From Clostridiaceae bacterium (GTDB lineage Bacteria > Bacillota > Clostridia > Oscillospirales > Acutalibacteraceae), in assembly GCA_016296885.1 (NCBI GenBank), contig JAEDHT010000019.1, forward strand, positions 1 to 34,632: a DNA stretch of 34,632 nt, written 5' to 3'. The notes beneath the pieces were generated by a model. It saw only the letters and a program-made list of their open reading frames with translations, was not told where the DNA came from and ran no database searches. The position numbers were made by a program, and so were the translations under genes. Each line of letters opens with the position of its first letter. The first letter of the stretch is position 1. Positions 9,844-19,052 of the stretch are shown piece by piece.

Positions 9844-11052
9844 TTATTGTAATTTTATTTGGTTAATTTGGGATATTCCTATTGTATATACAGTTTTGTC
9901 GCTTGTTATAGCAACACACCTGACATCTTTATTACACTCATAAATTGCAACTTGTTCTCCGGAATCATTAAAATGGTATATATGTCCCTTTGAATAGGCA
10001 ACTGACGTTCTGTAATTAAAATCTATACTTGTAATTTGAAGCTCTGTTGAAGCTTCAAAGCATATTTCACCATTGGGGTCAATTTTAACTATCTGACACT
10101 CTTTGCCGTCGGCAGAAGCAGATAATGATAGCAAAATACCTCCCTTAGAATCAATGGCATAAGCTGATAAATTTTTTCCAAAGTAAGAATAAGTTGAGAG
10201 AACTTCCCCACTCTTAAGATTAATTATATATGATTCTAAATCGCCACAACAGGCAATTACATCTGAAGAAAGATATTTTATATCAAATATGATGTTCTCA
10301 TCAAATTTAAAGGTATTTACAGGCTTTTCCTCTGAAAAATCAAGAATATATATACATGATACCAGCTTACCCCCACTGGTGCTAACACCAGCCACTGCAC
10401 ATCTCTTACCGTTTGGACTAATACACAGTGAGGAGGCATAGTATTCTGACATCTTATATGAATACATAAATTCATTTTTCTTATTAAAAATATCCAGTTT
10501 TGTAAGATAGCCATTGGTTTCGCCTGCAACGCCATAAACGCCGGAATCTGATATATCGGCGCAAAATATCTTTCCCTCACAGATGCTACTAAAAGAATTG
10601 GCGTTAGTATCTATTATTGAATAATTGTTGCCACCTACATCAAATACAAGTGCTTTTGATGATGAGCATTTCAGACTTGGCGATGCCAGGCTATGCTGAA
10701 CAGATGCCATTTCACCACCAGAGGAATTTAGGAGATTAAATGTAGTATCACTCAAATATGCAAAATAATTGCCTATCAGATCTTTATTGTTTTTTTCGAC
10801 GGTGTTTCCAATAAGATCCACGGGATACCCATGTCCGGAATTCATCCTAAGTATATCTGTTTTTATCCACTGTGAAAATCCACCTGCAGAGTGGGTACCC
10901 TTGATGACTACAAATCCAATAAAAACTGCTATGATCAGTATAACAGCAACAATTACGATTTTCCTTTTATTAACATTTTTTTTATTAGTTTCAATTATCT
11001 CTATATTACCAGATTTGGCTGTGTATTCGTGAATATTTCTATTGTTAGCCAC
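9844..11052 (-). CDS. Single-pass membrane protein with propeller-like extracytoplasmic domain (DUF5711-like)
   Basis: This 402-residue protein has a short polar cytoplasmic N-terminus, one transmembrane helix at about residues 31-50 (IVIVAVILIIAVFIGFVVI), and a long extracytoplasmic part. That part has repeating beta-rich blades (for example GVYGVAGETNGYLTKLDIF, KRCAVAGVSTSGGKLVSCIYILD, DVIACCGDLESYIINLKSG). Such blades look like a WD40/PQQ-type beta propeller. I believe it belongs to the uncharacterised DUF5711 group common in Clostridia, but that is from memory. No catalytic residues are evident. It overlaps truA by 8 bp and precedes pgsA by 31 bp, so it belongs to the same transcript. A scaffold or sensor role at the cell envelope is only a guess. 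Confidence 0.7.
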   Translation of the reverse strand: MANNRNIHEYTAKSGNIEIIETNKKNVNKRKIVIVAVILIIAVFIGFVVIKGTHSAGGFSQWIKTDILRMNSGHGYPVDLIGNTVEKNNKDLIGNYFAYLSDTTFNLLNSSGGEMASVQHSLASPSLKCSSSKALVFDVGGNNYSIIDTNANSFSSICEGKIFCADISDSGVYGVAGETNGYLTKLDIFNKKNEFMYSYKMSEYYASSLCISPNGKRCAVAGVSTSGGKLVSCIYILDFSEEKPVNTFKFDENIIFDIKYLSSDVIACCGDLESYIINLKSGEVLSTYSYFGKNLSAYAIDSKGGILLSLSASADGKECQIVKIDPNGEICFEASTELQITSIDFNYRTSVAYSKGHIYHFNDSGEQVAIYECNKDVRCVAITSDKTVYTIGISQINQIKLQ

Positions 11053-11800
11053 GAAAATCCTCCTCAGAGAAAAATACTTTGTTCAAATACAAGCCACAAG
11101 CAGGTGCTGTGGGGCCTGCATTAGAACGATCTTTCGAATTAATTATCGCCGGTATGGCATCAGGTGCAAATTTTCCTTGTGCGATTCGCAAGAGAGTGCC
11201 TACCATAATTCTAACCATATTATATAGGAAACCATCTGCCTCAACAGTAAAAGTGACGAGGTCCCCATCACGTGCAACCTCAGCATTATATACTGTTCTA
11301 TGCATATCGCCCATATCTCGATTGTCGAGTGTACAAAACGAAGTAAAATCATGCTTGCCTATGTATGCTTTTGCGGCTTGGTTAAGAATTTTTTCATCCA
11401 GATGCCAGCGATAATGCAAGGCATATCCGTTCATAAAAGGATGTCTAACAGGATTGTTCCAAATTTTATAAATATACTGCTTGCCCTTGCAATTGTAGCG
11501 TGCATGAAAATCTTCGTTAACAATGGTGCTATCAAGAACAGCTATATCCATCGGTAAATTTCCGTTTAAAGCTGATTTTAATCTTTCCGGAGGAATCACA
11601 CGATCAGTTTTTACATTAATGTAATACTCATTTGCGTGAACACCTGAGTCGGTTCTGCTACAGCCTTTAACTTCATAATCTGCGTTAAGAATCTTTGACA
11701 GTGCTTTTTGAAAAGCTTCTTGAACAGTATATGCATTACTTTGGATTTGCCAACCGTGGTAATTTTTTCCATCATATGCTATTTTAATAAGATAATTCAT
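11045..11800 (-). CDS. truA: tRNA pseudouridine synthase A
   Basis: This 251-residue protein matches TruA in length and motifs. The N-terminus is MNYLIKIAYDGKNYHGWQ, and the catalytic aspartate is Asp51 within GCSRTDSGVHA. The C-terminal FLYNMVRIMVGTLL segment is characteristic. It isomerises uridines 38-40 in the anticodon stem of tRNAs. GGGAG lies about 7 nt before the ATG. Finding truA directly after ecfT is the usual arrangement in Firmicutes. Its 3' end overlaps the following membrane-protein gene by 8 bp. Confidence 0.96.
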   Translation of the reverse strand: MNYLIKIAYDGKNYHGWQIQSNAYTVQEAFQKALSKILNADYEVKGCSRTDSGVHANEYYINVKTDRVIPPERLKSALNGNLPMDIAVLDSTIVNEDFHARYNCKGKQYIYKIWNNPVRHPFMNGYALHYRWHLDEKILNQAAKAYIGKHDFTSFCTLDNRDMGDMHRTVYNAEVARDGDLVTFTVEADGFLYNMVRIMVGTLLRIAQGKFAPDAIPAIINSKDRSNAGPTAPACGLYLNKVFFSEEDFRG

Positions 11801-11823
11801 AAAAAACTCCCACGAAGCTTCAT

Positions 11824-12639
11824 TTATTTAATAGGTGCCGGCAGAAATATATTGCTCAAAATAACTCCTGCAAATAATATAGCACATATAGATAGTGAGA
11901 TATAATCAAGCTTGCTTAAATGAAAACTTTTCATTCTGGTTCTGCCCTCACCGCCATGATAACATCGACATTCCATCGCCGTGGCAAGCTCATAAGCTCT
12001 TCTGAATGAAGATACCAGCAACGGAACTAAAACCGGCAGAAACGCCTTTATTCTCTGGATTATACTTCCTGTGTCCATAGAGGCACCTCGTGCCTTTTGG
12101 GCATTAATTATTTTTTCTGTTTCGTCTAATAATGTAGGAATAAAGCGAAGTGCAATAGTCATCATCATTGCGACCTCATGCACCGGAAACTTAAACACCT
12201 TTAGCGGTGACATCAAATTTTCCATAGCATCTGTAAGCTGTGTAGGTGACGTGGTATAGGTTAGCACTGTGCTAACAAGTATCAAAGAGACAATTCTCAA
12301 TAATACAAAAACGGCGTTGTTAATTCCGCCCACAGTGAGCTTTATTATACCCCATTGCCATATCGGCTCTCCCTTGCCATAAAACAAATTTATAATTGAC
12401 GTAAAAATTACGATAACAATGATTGATTTTAAACTTTTAAAATATAATTTCACAGGTATTTTTGTCATTAACACTATAGCAAAAACAGAAAAGACCATCA
12501 AAAGCAGTGAAAAATAATTAAATGTTGCAAAAATAAATATAATAAACGCTAAAAGCAATGAAAGCTTAACTCTTGGATCTAACCTATGAATTATAGATTT
12601 ACCAGGAAAAAATTGCCCTATTGTAATATCACTTAGCAT
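11824..12639 (-). CDS. ecfT: Energy-coupling factor transporter transmembrane subunit EcfT
   Basis: This 271-residue protein has about five to six membrane helices and the diagnostic cytoplasmic coupling helices. The first carries KARGASMD and the second carries AMECRCYHGG, corresponding to the two Ala-Arg-Gly-type motifs that dock into the ATPases. The N-terminal GKSIIHRLDPRVKL is also typical. EcfT joins the EcfA1/EcfA2 ATPases to a vitamin-binding S component. No S component gene is in the window, so this is most likely the shared group II module serving several unlinked S components. It lies 18 bp after ecfA2 and 23 bp before truA. Confidence 0.95.
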   Translation of the reverse strand: MLSDITIGQFFPGKSIIHRLDPRVKLSLLLAFIIFIFATFNYFSLLLMVFSVFAIVLMTKIPVKLYFKSLKSIIVIVIFTSIINLFYGKGEPIWQWGIIKLTVGGINNAVFVLLRIVSLILVSTVLTYTTSPTQLTDAMENLMSPLKVFKFPVHEVAMMMTIALRFIPTLLDETEKIINAQKARGASMDTGSIIQRIKAFLPVLVPLLVSSFRRAYELATAMECRCYHGGEGRTRMKSFHLSKLDYISLSICAILFAGVILSNIFLPAPIK

Positions 12640-12657
12640 TATACACCGTCCTCTCTG

Positions 12658-13509
12658 TTATTTAGTAATTAATTTTTTTAATACATCATGTGCCTGATCT
12701 AATGTAAGAACTCCATAAGGAACATCATATCCTTTTTTTCTGAGTTCGTTCATTATAGCTGTGACCTGAGGGACTCTTAGCCCTATGCTTTCTAGCTTTT
12801 CTACCTGAGAAAACACACTTTTTGTATCAGAAAAAAGCTCGGCTCTTCCATTGTTCATCACAAGCACTTTTTGTGCATACATTGCAATATCCTCCATACT
12901 GTGAGAAACAAGGATAACAGTCTTATTTTTTTCTTTGTGATAGTTATATATTTGATTTAGAAGTAAATTTCTTCCTTTAGGGTCTAATCCCGCTGTAGGT
13001 TCATCAAAAATGACCACATCAGGCTCCATAGAGATAACCCCTGCAATAGCCGCACGACGCTTTTCGCCACCGGACAGCTCAAAAGGAGATTTTTCGAGCA
13101 GATCAGGGCGAAGTCCTGAAAACTGCGCTGCGGATTCCACTCTCTTTCCTATCTCAGTTTCGTCTAGTCCCATATTTCTGGGTCCGAAGGCAATATCTTT
13201 CCTTACTGTTTCATCAAAGAGCTGATGCTCGGGGTATTGAAACACAAGTCCCACCTTAAATCTGATATCTCTTATGTTTTTCTTATCAGCATTGATGTCA
13301 ATGCCATTTAAGTATACACTACCACTTGTAGGTTTTAACAGACCGTTCAACATTTGCATCAAAGTAGATTTACCAGATCCGGTGTGGCCTATTACGCCTA
13401 TAAACTCCCCTTGTTCTATAGACAAAGTAACATCATCAAGTGCCTTTTTTTCAAAAGGTGTATCAATTCCATAAATATATGTCAAATTTTTAATTTCGAG
13501 TAAACTCAT
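12658..13509 (-). CDS. ecfA2: Energy-coupling factor transporter ATPase EcfA2
   Basis: This 283-residue ABC ATPase has Walker A GHTGSGKST, Q-loop VFQYPEHQLFDETV, signature LSGGEKRR, Walker B VVIFDEPTAGLDP and switch histidine VSHS. The FQYPEHQLF Q-loop and a C-terminal extension (residues about 240-283) mark the EcfA2 type. It forms a heterodimer with EcfA1 that drives vitamin or metal uptake through EcfT. The Shine-Dalgarno is weak (GGAATGAT before the ATG), so translation may be coupled to ecfA1, whose stop lies 15 bp upstream. Confidence 0.95.
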   Translation of the reverse strand: MSLLEIKNLTYIYGIDTPFEKKALDDVTLSIEQGEFIGVIGHTGSGKSTLMQMLNGLLKPTSGSVYLNGIDINADKKNIRDIRFKVGLVFQYPEHQLFDETVRKDIAFGPRNMGLDETEIGKRVESAAQFSGLRPDLLEKSPFELSGGEKRRAAIAGVISMEPDVVIFDEPTAGLDPKGRNLLLNQIYNYHKEKNKTVILVSHSMEDIAMYAQKVLVMNNGRAELFSDTKSVFSQVEKLESIGLRVPQVTAIMNELRKKGYDVPYGVLTLDQAHDVLKKLITK

Positions 13510-13524
13510 AAATTTATCATTCCG

Positions 13525-14385
13525 TTATTTATTGATTAGCTTTGTGAGCAGATCGAGACATTCCTCTACATTAAGAGGTAGTTTTTCTTCATTTACACCA
13601 CAATCCTTAAGCATATGAATAATCTCCGCAGACTGTGGCACGTCAAGACCATGCTCTTTCAGTAATGAAACCTCAGAGAAAACATCACGAGGTGGGGCAT
13701 CTAACAGCATTTCTCCATTATCCATTACGATAACTCTATCTGCCTGCGCTGCCTCATCCATATAATGCGTGATAAGGATAATTGTTATATTGTTCTCTTT
13801 GTTCAGTTTTTTAATAGTTTGCATAACCTCTGCTCTGCCTTTGGGATCAAGCATAGCTGTGGGTTCATCAAGCACAATACAATCCGGCTTCATCGCAATT
13901 ATGCCTGCTATGGCTATCCTTTGTTTTTGTCCTCCTGAGAGCTTGTGCGGAGCAAAATCCTTGTAAGCATACATATCTACAGCTTTTAGAGCTTCATCTA
14001 CACGCTGTCTGATCTCTGCAGGAGATATGCCCAAATTTTCCGGCCCGAAAGCCACATCTTCCTCCACTATGCTTGCCACAATCTGATTGTCAGGATTTTG
14101 GAGGACAAGCCCCACTTTGCTCCTGATATCATATATATGCTCTTCATCTGCAGAGGAAATGCCGTCTACTGTTATAGTGCCGGAATCAGGTGATAGCATA
14201 CCATTAAACATTTTTGCAAGAGTAGATTTGCCGGAGCCATTATGCCCTAGCAAAGCCAAAAACTCTCCTTTTTTCACATTAAAAGATAAATCTTTTATAA
14301 CTGAGGTTTCAGAAGATGTTGTTTCACCATCATACTCCCTGTATGAAAAAGAAATATTCTTTACTTCTATAAAATTATTGTTCAT
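13525..14385 (-). CDS. ecfA1: Energy-coupling factor transporter ATPase EcfA1
   Basis: This ABC ATPase of 286 residues has Walker A GHNGSGKST, Q-loop VLQNPDNQIVASIVEEDVAFG, signature LSGGQKQR and Walker B CIVLDEPTAMLDP, followed by ITHYMDEA. The frame is open back to 14490, but that start would overlap the upstream methyltransferase gene by 80 bp. The ATG at 14385 begins MNNNFIEVKNISFSY, the usual family N-terminus. It has an AGGAAAA about 6 nt upstream and leaves a normal 25-bp gap, so I prefer it. It pairs with EcfA2, encoded next. Confidence 0.93.
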   Translation of the reverse strand: MNNNFIEVKNISFSYREYDGETTSSETSVIKDLSFNVKKGEFLALLGHNGSGKSTLAKMFNGMLSPDSGTITVDGISSADEEHIYDIRSKVGLVLQNPDNQIVASIVEEDVAFGPENLGISPAEIRQRVDEALKAVDMYAYKDFAPHKLSGGQKQRIAIAGIIAMKPDCIVLDEPTAMLDPKGRAEVMQTIKKLNKENNITIILITHYMDEAAQADRVIVMDNGEMLLDAPPRDVFSEVSLLKEHGLDVPQSAEIIHMLKDCGVNEEKLPLNVEECLDLLTKLINK

Positions 14386-14410
14386 ATATGTTTTCCTATC
14401 ATTAATATGC

Positions 14411-15277
14411 TTAATTATCGCCCTCAAATATTGCAGTTGAGCCACAAGGAAGAACCAGACCTGTCTGTGTAACAGGCAATCCGATTTCATCGGCAGATAC
14501 TCTACCCTTATACTTTTTTAGCAATACAGTTGATAATAGATAATTCATTACAGATGGTGATAGACCTGTGGTATAAGAATTAAGCACAACAAAAAGTGGA
14601 TTATCAGATAGAATCTCACTGCACATATTTACAAGTTTAAAAAGCTGATCTTCCAGTCTCCATATCTCGCCGGATGGACCTCTGCCATAGCTTGGTGGGT
14701 CCATTATTATGGCATCATATTTGTTGCCACGACGAATCTCTCTCTGCACAAATTTTACACAGTCATCCACTATCCAACGGATTGGTGCGCCCTCAAGCGA
14801 TGAAAGCCTTGCATTTTCTCTTGCCCACTGCACCATACCCTTTGATGCATCCACATGGCAAACCTTTGCGCCGGCAGCGGCACAGGCAAGAGTGGCACCA
14901 CCTGTATATGCAAACATATTAAGCACATTTATTGGACGACCGGCGTTCTTGATTTTATCGTACATAAAATCCCAGTTCACTGCTTGCTCCGGAAATATTC
15001 CTGTATGCTTAAAGCCCATAGGCTTTACACCAAAAATTATATCCTTATATTTCACATTCCATACATCCGGCACCTTTTTGTAGGGAGTCCATGAGCCACC
15101 ACCGGAGGATGAACGGTTGTATCGTGCATGAGCTTTGCTCCATAATATATTATTTTTTTCTGTTTCCCAAATTATCTGAGGATCTGGACGTATGAGAATG
15201 ATATTGCCCCATCTCTCCAGACGTTCACCGCATGATGTATCTATTAGCTCATATTCTTTCCAGTTTGCCGTACGCAT
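14411..15277 (-). CDS. Class I SAM-dependent rRNA methyltransferase, RlmI-like without PUA domain
   Basis: This 288-residue protein has a Rossmann methyltransferase fold. Motif I is VLNMFAYTGGATLACAAAGA, followed by the acidic HVDASKGMV. The catalytic-type motif IV is MDPPSYGRG, and a late motif is FVVLNSYTTGLS. The NMFAYTGG and DPPSYGRG pair is typical of the RlmI/RlmK-like family that methylates 23S rRNA, but the N-terminal PUA domain of RlmI is absent and is replaced by about 115 residues of other sequence. The substrate is therefore inferred. AGAGGAAA lies upstream of the ATG. It sits between glmM and ecfA1 with gaps of 17 and 25 bp. Confidence 0.82.
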   Translation of the reverse strand: MRTANWKEYELIDTSCGERLERWGNIILIRPDPQIIWETEKNNILWSKAHARYNRSSSGGGSWTPYKKVPDVWNVKYKDIIFGVKPMGFKHTGIFPEQAVNWDFMYDKIKNAGRPINVLNMFAYTGGATLACAAAGAKVCHVDASKGMVQWARENARLSSLEGAPIRWIVDDCVKFVQREIRRGNKYDAIIMDPPSYGRGPSGEIWRLEDQLFKLVNMCSEILSDNPLFVVLNSYTTGLSPSVMNYLLSTVLLKKYKGRVSADEIGLPVTQTGLVLPCGSTAIFEGDN

Positions 15278-15294
15278 TTTCTATATTTCCTCTC

Positions 15295-16644
15295 TTATGA
15301 AAGACGTTCTCTTACAAGGTCAGCCAGCCTGTTGGCGTAATCTGTGATTTCTTCGTAACATTCGCCCTCAAGCATTACTCTGATAATAGGCTCTGTGCCA
15401 GACACTCTGACAAGCACTCTACCTCTGTCTCCAAGCTCGTTTTTAACTTTTTCTATTTCATCTTTTATCTCATGATCTGTATAATATTTCAATTTTGCTT
15501 CATTGCTTACCTTAACGTTGATAAGAACCTGAGGATATCTCTTCATTACAGCAGCAAGAGAAGACAACTTCTCTTTACGTCTGTTGATCAGGCTAAGAAG
15601 CTGTGCGCCTGTGAGCTGACCGTCACCTGTGGTTGAAAAATCCAAGAAAATAATATGTCCGCTCTGCTCACCGCCAAGGTTATAGCCCTCTCTGAGCATA
15701 TCTTCGAGCACATATCTATCGCCTACCTTTGTAGACACAAATTTGATTTCGTTTTGCTCACAATATTTATTGAAGCCCATATTAGTCATAACAGTGCCAA
15801 CTACAGTGTCTTTTTTGAGTTTACCTCTGAGCTTAAGATCACCTGCACAGATTGCCATTATGAAGTCACCATCAATTATGGCACCTTTTTCATCAACTGC
15901 AAGACATCTGTCAGCATCACCATCAAATGCAAGACCTGCATCCAGATCATGATTTCTTATGTATTCCACAAGATTTTCCATGTGGGTAGAGCCACAATCT
16001 CTATTTATATTTATGCCATCCGGCTTATTATAGAGCATATGACATTCTGCGCCGAGTGATGTAAAAAGTCTTTCAGCTGTATAGGAGGATGAACCATTGG
16101 AACAATCGAGTGCAACCTTCATACCGTCAAGCCTGTATGGCACAGAATCAATGATATGGTCTATATAGTCATTCACTGCATTGTCATCTCTCTGCACACG
16201 GCCAAGATTTTCATTGACTACATAAGGGTATGGCTCAGCTTTATCAAGCACTATTGATTCTATTTCTTCTTCCAATTCATCAGGTAATTTATATCCATCA
16301 GAGCTGAATATCTTGATACCGTTAAACTCAAAGCTGTTGTGAGATGCTGATATCATAATTCCTGCGGATGCTTTATACTTTCTGATAAGATATGCAACTG
16401 CAGGGGTTGGAACAACGCCTAAAGATATTACATTTGCACCAACTGATGTCAAACCGGCGATTAATGCTCCCTCAAGCATATCTGATGACAATCTGGTGTC
16501 TTTACCAATCAAAAAAGTTGGATGTTTGTCATCCTTTGTAGTCAAAACCATTGCAGCGGCTTTGCCTATATTCATTGCAAGCTTGCAAGTAAGTTCTGAG
16601 TTAGCTATTCCTCTTGCTCCATCTGTACCAAATAATCTTCCCAT
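15295..16644 (-). CDS. glmM: Phosphoglucosamine mutase
   Basis: The 449-residue length and the start MGRLFGTDGARGIAN identify GlmM. The catalytic phosphoserine is Ser101 in SASHN. The metal-binding loop is FDGDADRC near residue 240, the sugar-specificity loop is GEQSGH, and the phosphate-binding loop near the C-terminus is RVSGTEPIIRVM. It converts glucosamine-6-phosphate to glucosamine-1-phosphate for UDP-GlcNAc and hence peptidoglycan. A good CGGAGG stands 9 nt before the ATG. It follows ruvB by 33 bp. Confidence 0.97.
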   Translation of the reverse strand: MGRLFGTDGARGIANSELTCKLAMNIGKAAAMVLTTKDDKHPTFLIGKDTRLSSDMLEGALIAGLTSVGANVISLGVVPTPAVAYLIRKYKASAGIMISASHNSFEFNGIKIFSSDGYKLPDELEEEIESIVLDKAEPYPYVVNENLGRVQRDDNAVNDYIDHIIDSVPYRLDGMKVALDCSNGSSSYTAERLFTSLGAECHMLYNKPDGININRDCGSTHMENLVEYIRNHDLDAGLAFDGDADRCLAVDEKGAIIDGDFIMAICAGDLKLRGKLKKDTVVGTVMTNMGFNKYCEQNEIKFVSTKVGDRYVLEDMLREGYNLGGEQSGHIIFLDFSTTGDGQLTGAQLLSLINRRKEKLSSLAAVMKRYPQVLINVKVSNEAKLKYYTDHEIKDEIEKVKNELGDRGRVLVRVSGTEPIIRVMLEGECYEEITDYANRLADLVRERLS

Positions 16645-16677
16645 TGTGTCTACCTCCGTTTATTATATATTAAAAAT

Positions 16678-17694
16678 TTATTCTATCGGATAAGGATATC
16701 CAAGATGCTCACAGGCTGCCGCTGTGATACATCTGCCTCTTGGAGTTCTGTTTAAAAAACCTATCTGCATGAGGTATGGCTCATAGACATCTTCTATCGT
16801 TACTGCCTCTTCACCGATTGCAGCTGCCAGAGTTTCTACTCCAACTGGACCACCTTTATAAAATTTTATTATTGCTTCTAACATTCTTCTATCGTTATTA
16901 TCAAGACCCAGTTCGTCCACCTCAAGTCTTGACAATGCTATATTCGCAGTGTTTCCATCAATTTTGCCGTGGTTGATGACTTCTGCAAAGTCTCTCACAC
17001 GCTTTAACATTCTGTTGGCAATTCTTGGGGTTCCTCTTGAACGTGATGCTATGATAAATGCACCATCATTATCTATATCTATGCCAAGAATACCTGCACT
17101 TCGCTTTACTATTCTTGAGAGTTCCTCAGGGGTGTATAGCTCCAATCGAAGCACTACACCAAAGCGATCTCTGAGTGGTGCAGTTAGCTGACCAGCCCTT
17201 GTGGTAGCACCAACTAATGTAAAGTGCTGTAGTGGCAAATGATATGATGCCGCCATTTGACCTTTGCCTGTGACAATATCTATAGCAAAATCCTCCATAG
17301 ATGGATATAATATTTCTTCTACATTTCGTGAGAGTCTGTGAATTTCGTCTATAAATAGCACATCTCCCTCAGACATATTGGTAAGCAGTGCAGCTAGATC
17401 GCCTGGTTTTTCTATCGCAGGACCCGATGTTATTCTCAGATTAACATTCATCTCGTTTGCTATAATGCCAGCCAGCGTGGTTTTACCTAGTCCCGGTGGT
17501 CCATAAAGCAACACATGATCAAGTGATTCTTCCCTCATTTTTGCAGCTTGAATAAATACTGCAAGATTCTCTTTTACCTTTTCCTGACCGATATATTCGT
17601 TCATTGATTTTGGTCTAAGTGGATTTTCACTTTCGAGCATTTCGTCTGCTATTATTTCAGGATCAGTTATTCTATTCTCAAAATCAAATTCCAT
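16678..17694 (-). CDS. ruvB: Holliday junction branch-migration helicase RuvB
   Basis: This 338-residue AAA+ motor has Walker A YGPPGLGKTTL, Walker B VLFIDEIHRL, sensor 1 GATTRAG and the winged-helix C-terminal region ending GFLNRTPRGR. A RuvB hexamer rings the DNA on each side of a RuvA-bound Holliday junction and pulls it through. AGAGGAG precedes the ATG. It lies 18 bp after ruvA in the ruvCAB order that is common in Clostridia. Confidence 0.98.
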   Translation of the reverse strand: MEFDFENRITDPEIIADEMLESENPLRPKSMNEYIGQEKVKENLAVFIQAAKMREESLDHVLLYGPPGLGKTTLAGIIANEMNVNLRITSGPAIEKPGDLAALLTNMSEGDVLFIDEIHRLSRNVEEILYPSMEDFAIDIVTGKGQMAASYHLPLQHFTLVGATTRAGQLTAPLRDRFGVVLRLELYTPEELSRIVKRSAGILGIDIDNDGAFIIASRSRGTPRIANRMLKRVRDFAEVINHGKIDGNTANIALSRLEVDELGLDNNDRRMLEAIIKFYKGGPVGVETLAAAIGEEAVTIEDVYEPYLMQIGFLNRTPRGRCITAAACEHLGYPYPIE

Positions 17695-17712
17695 TCGGGT
17701 TACTCCTCTGGA

Positions 17713-18312
17713 TTATTTTTTTCCAAGTTCTCTTAAGGTTAGTGTGATGAGTTGTTCTGTAGAAAGTGAAGCATCAAATTTTGAAATAATCGGTGTGACA
17801 TCTGATGTGGAATATCCAAGCACAGACAACGCATCAAGAGCATTTTGCACATTTGCACCGGAATAATTGATTGGCATACTTTCTATAGAATTAGAACTGC
17901 TTGTTTTAGCCTTTGTAACCTTATCGTTAAGCTCAAGGATAATTCTTTGAGCTATCTTTTTACCCACACCGGACACCTTTGTAAGCATATTCACATCAGA
18001 GCTAAGCACGGCGGCGGCAATTTCTTCCGGTCTAAGCTCACTCAGAATTGCAACTGCCATTTTTGCACCAACGCCGGTGATAGAAGTGAGCAACTTAAAA
18101 CAATCAAGCTCACTCTGTTCATAAAAACCTGTCAATGTGACTGCATCTTCACGAACCGTCATAAATGTGTATAAAAAGACCTCTTTGCCTATCTCAGGCA
18201 GTTGCTTTAATGTATTAAAGGTGACAAGACACGAATATCCCACTCCGCCACATTCTACAACTACGCAATCCCGTTGTTTATTTATTAAAGTACCATGTAA
18301 GCTATATATCAT
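17713..18312 (-). CDS. ruvA: Holliday junction DNA helicase subunit RuvA
   Basis: This 199-residue protein has the RuvA layout. It begins with an OB fold (MIYSLHGTLINKQRDCVVVE), followed by two helix-hairpin-helix motifs (LTSITGVGAKMAVAIL and LTKVSGVGKKIAQRII). A flexible Ser-rich linker near residues 135-145 leads to the C-terminal RuvB-binding three-helix domain. The start ATG abuts the TAA of ruvC with no gap, and GAGAGGAA within the end of ruvC serves as ribosome site, so the two are translationally coupled. Confidence 0.97.
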   Translation of the reverse strand: MIYSLHGTLINKQRDCVVVECGGVGYSCLVTFNTLKQLPEIGKEVFLYTFMTVREDAVTLTGFYEQSELDCFKLLTSITGVGAKMAVAILSELRPEEIAAAVLSSDVNMLTKVSGVGKKIAQRIILELNDKVTKAKTSSSNSIESMPINYSGANVQNALDALSVLGYSTSDVTPIISKFDASLSTEQLITLTLRELGKK

Positions 18313-18822
18313 TTATTTGATTCCTCTCTTTATGAGAAATTGTGACAGCTGAGAACCGTTAGAATGGGAGTGACAAATGGCTATAGCAAGTGCATCCGCT
18401 GTATCGTCTGGTTTTGGAACTTCTTTTAACTTCAGAAGTCTTTGTGTCATCTTCATCACCTGAGATTTTGTCGCTTGCCCATATCCCGTAACTGCACTCT
18501 TAACCTGAAGCGGTGTATATTCATATACATTGACCCCTGCAATCTGCGCAGAAAGCAATATGACACCTCTCGCCTCTGCTACACATATCGCTGTCTTTTG
18601 GTTACTGTTAAAATAAAGTTTTTCTATTGCTATGGCATCGGGTTTATATTGCTCAATGATCGAATTCATTTCTTCAAATATAATTTGCAATCTTCTATTA
18701 AAAGGCACACCGGCCGCTGTTGTTATGGCGCCAAAACCAATTGGTTCATAGCTATTCCCTTTTGCATTTATGATGCCATATCCAATTATTGCATATCCAG
18801 GGTCTATGCCAAGTATAATCAA
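18313..18822 (-). CDS. ruvC: Crossover junction endodeoxyribonuclease RuvC
   Basis: This 169-residue resolvase begins IILGIDPGYAIIGYG with catalytic Asp7. AIEKLYFN supplies the second acidic residue, and DTADALAIAICHSH supplies the C-terminal acids. It cuts Holliday junctions processed by RuvAB. The start codon is TTG at 18822, with GGTGG about 6 nt upstream. No better start is visible in frame. It is the first gene of the long minus-strand string, with a good promoter 75 bp upstream. Confidence 0.96.
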   Translation of the reverse strand: MIILGIDPGYAIIGYGIINAKGNSYEPIGFGAITTAAGVPFNRRLQIIFEEMNSIIEQYKPDAIAIEKLYFNSNQKTAICVAEARGVILLSAQIAGVNVYEYTPLQVKSAVTGYGQATKSQVMKMTQRLLKLKEVPKPDDTADALAIAICHSHSNGSQLSQFLIKRGIK

Positions 18823-18897
18823 AAAACCACCATCTTATAAAAGTGATATATATAAGTGGTGAAAAGAATTTTTCAATACTTTCACCCATACTTTGTA

Positions 18898-18926
18898 AGT
18901 ATATCACAGTCTAGCAATAATTACAA
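18898..18926 (-). promoter_or_regulatory. Sigma-A promoter of the ruvC-led operon
   Basis: On the minus strand, TTGTAA (18921-18926) and TATACT (18898-18903) are spaced by exactly 17 bp. The -10 box matches consensus 5 of 6, with a leader of about 70 nt before the TTG start of ruvC. It is the best promoter match on that strand for the 15-kb gene string. Confidence 0.65.
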
Positions 18927-19052
18927 GAAAAAATGACATTTACTAAAAAAAGTTTGTGCTACTACAATTGATGTGTTACATTATGAACAACGAGAACGTC
19001 AAACGTTACAAATTGAATTTATTAAGATGATACTTTCGGTGTTATCTACGAT
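18927..19052. other. Non-coding gap between ruvC promoter and rubrerythrin terminator
   Basis: The 299-bp interval between ruvC and the rubrerythrin gene holds the ruvC promoter on one side and the rubrerythrin terminator on the other. In the AT-rich stretch between them I see no convincing gene or RNA. A short open frame on the plus strand runs into the terminator hairpin and is probably chance. Confidence 0.5.

Noticed and set aside
11824..14385. A dedicated ECF transporter with its own S component
   Set aside because: No S-component gene is nearby. The EcfA1A2T-truA order is the usual shared module.
14386..14490. Longer EcfA1 with 35 extra N-terminal residues
   Set aside because: It would overlap the methyltransferase gene by 80 bp and has no family-like sequence. 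The ATG at 14385 has a ribosome site.
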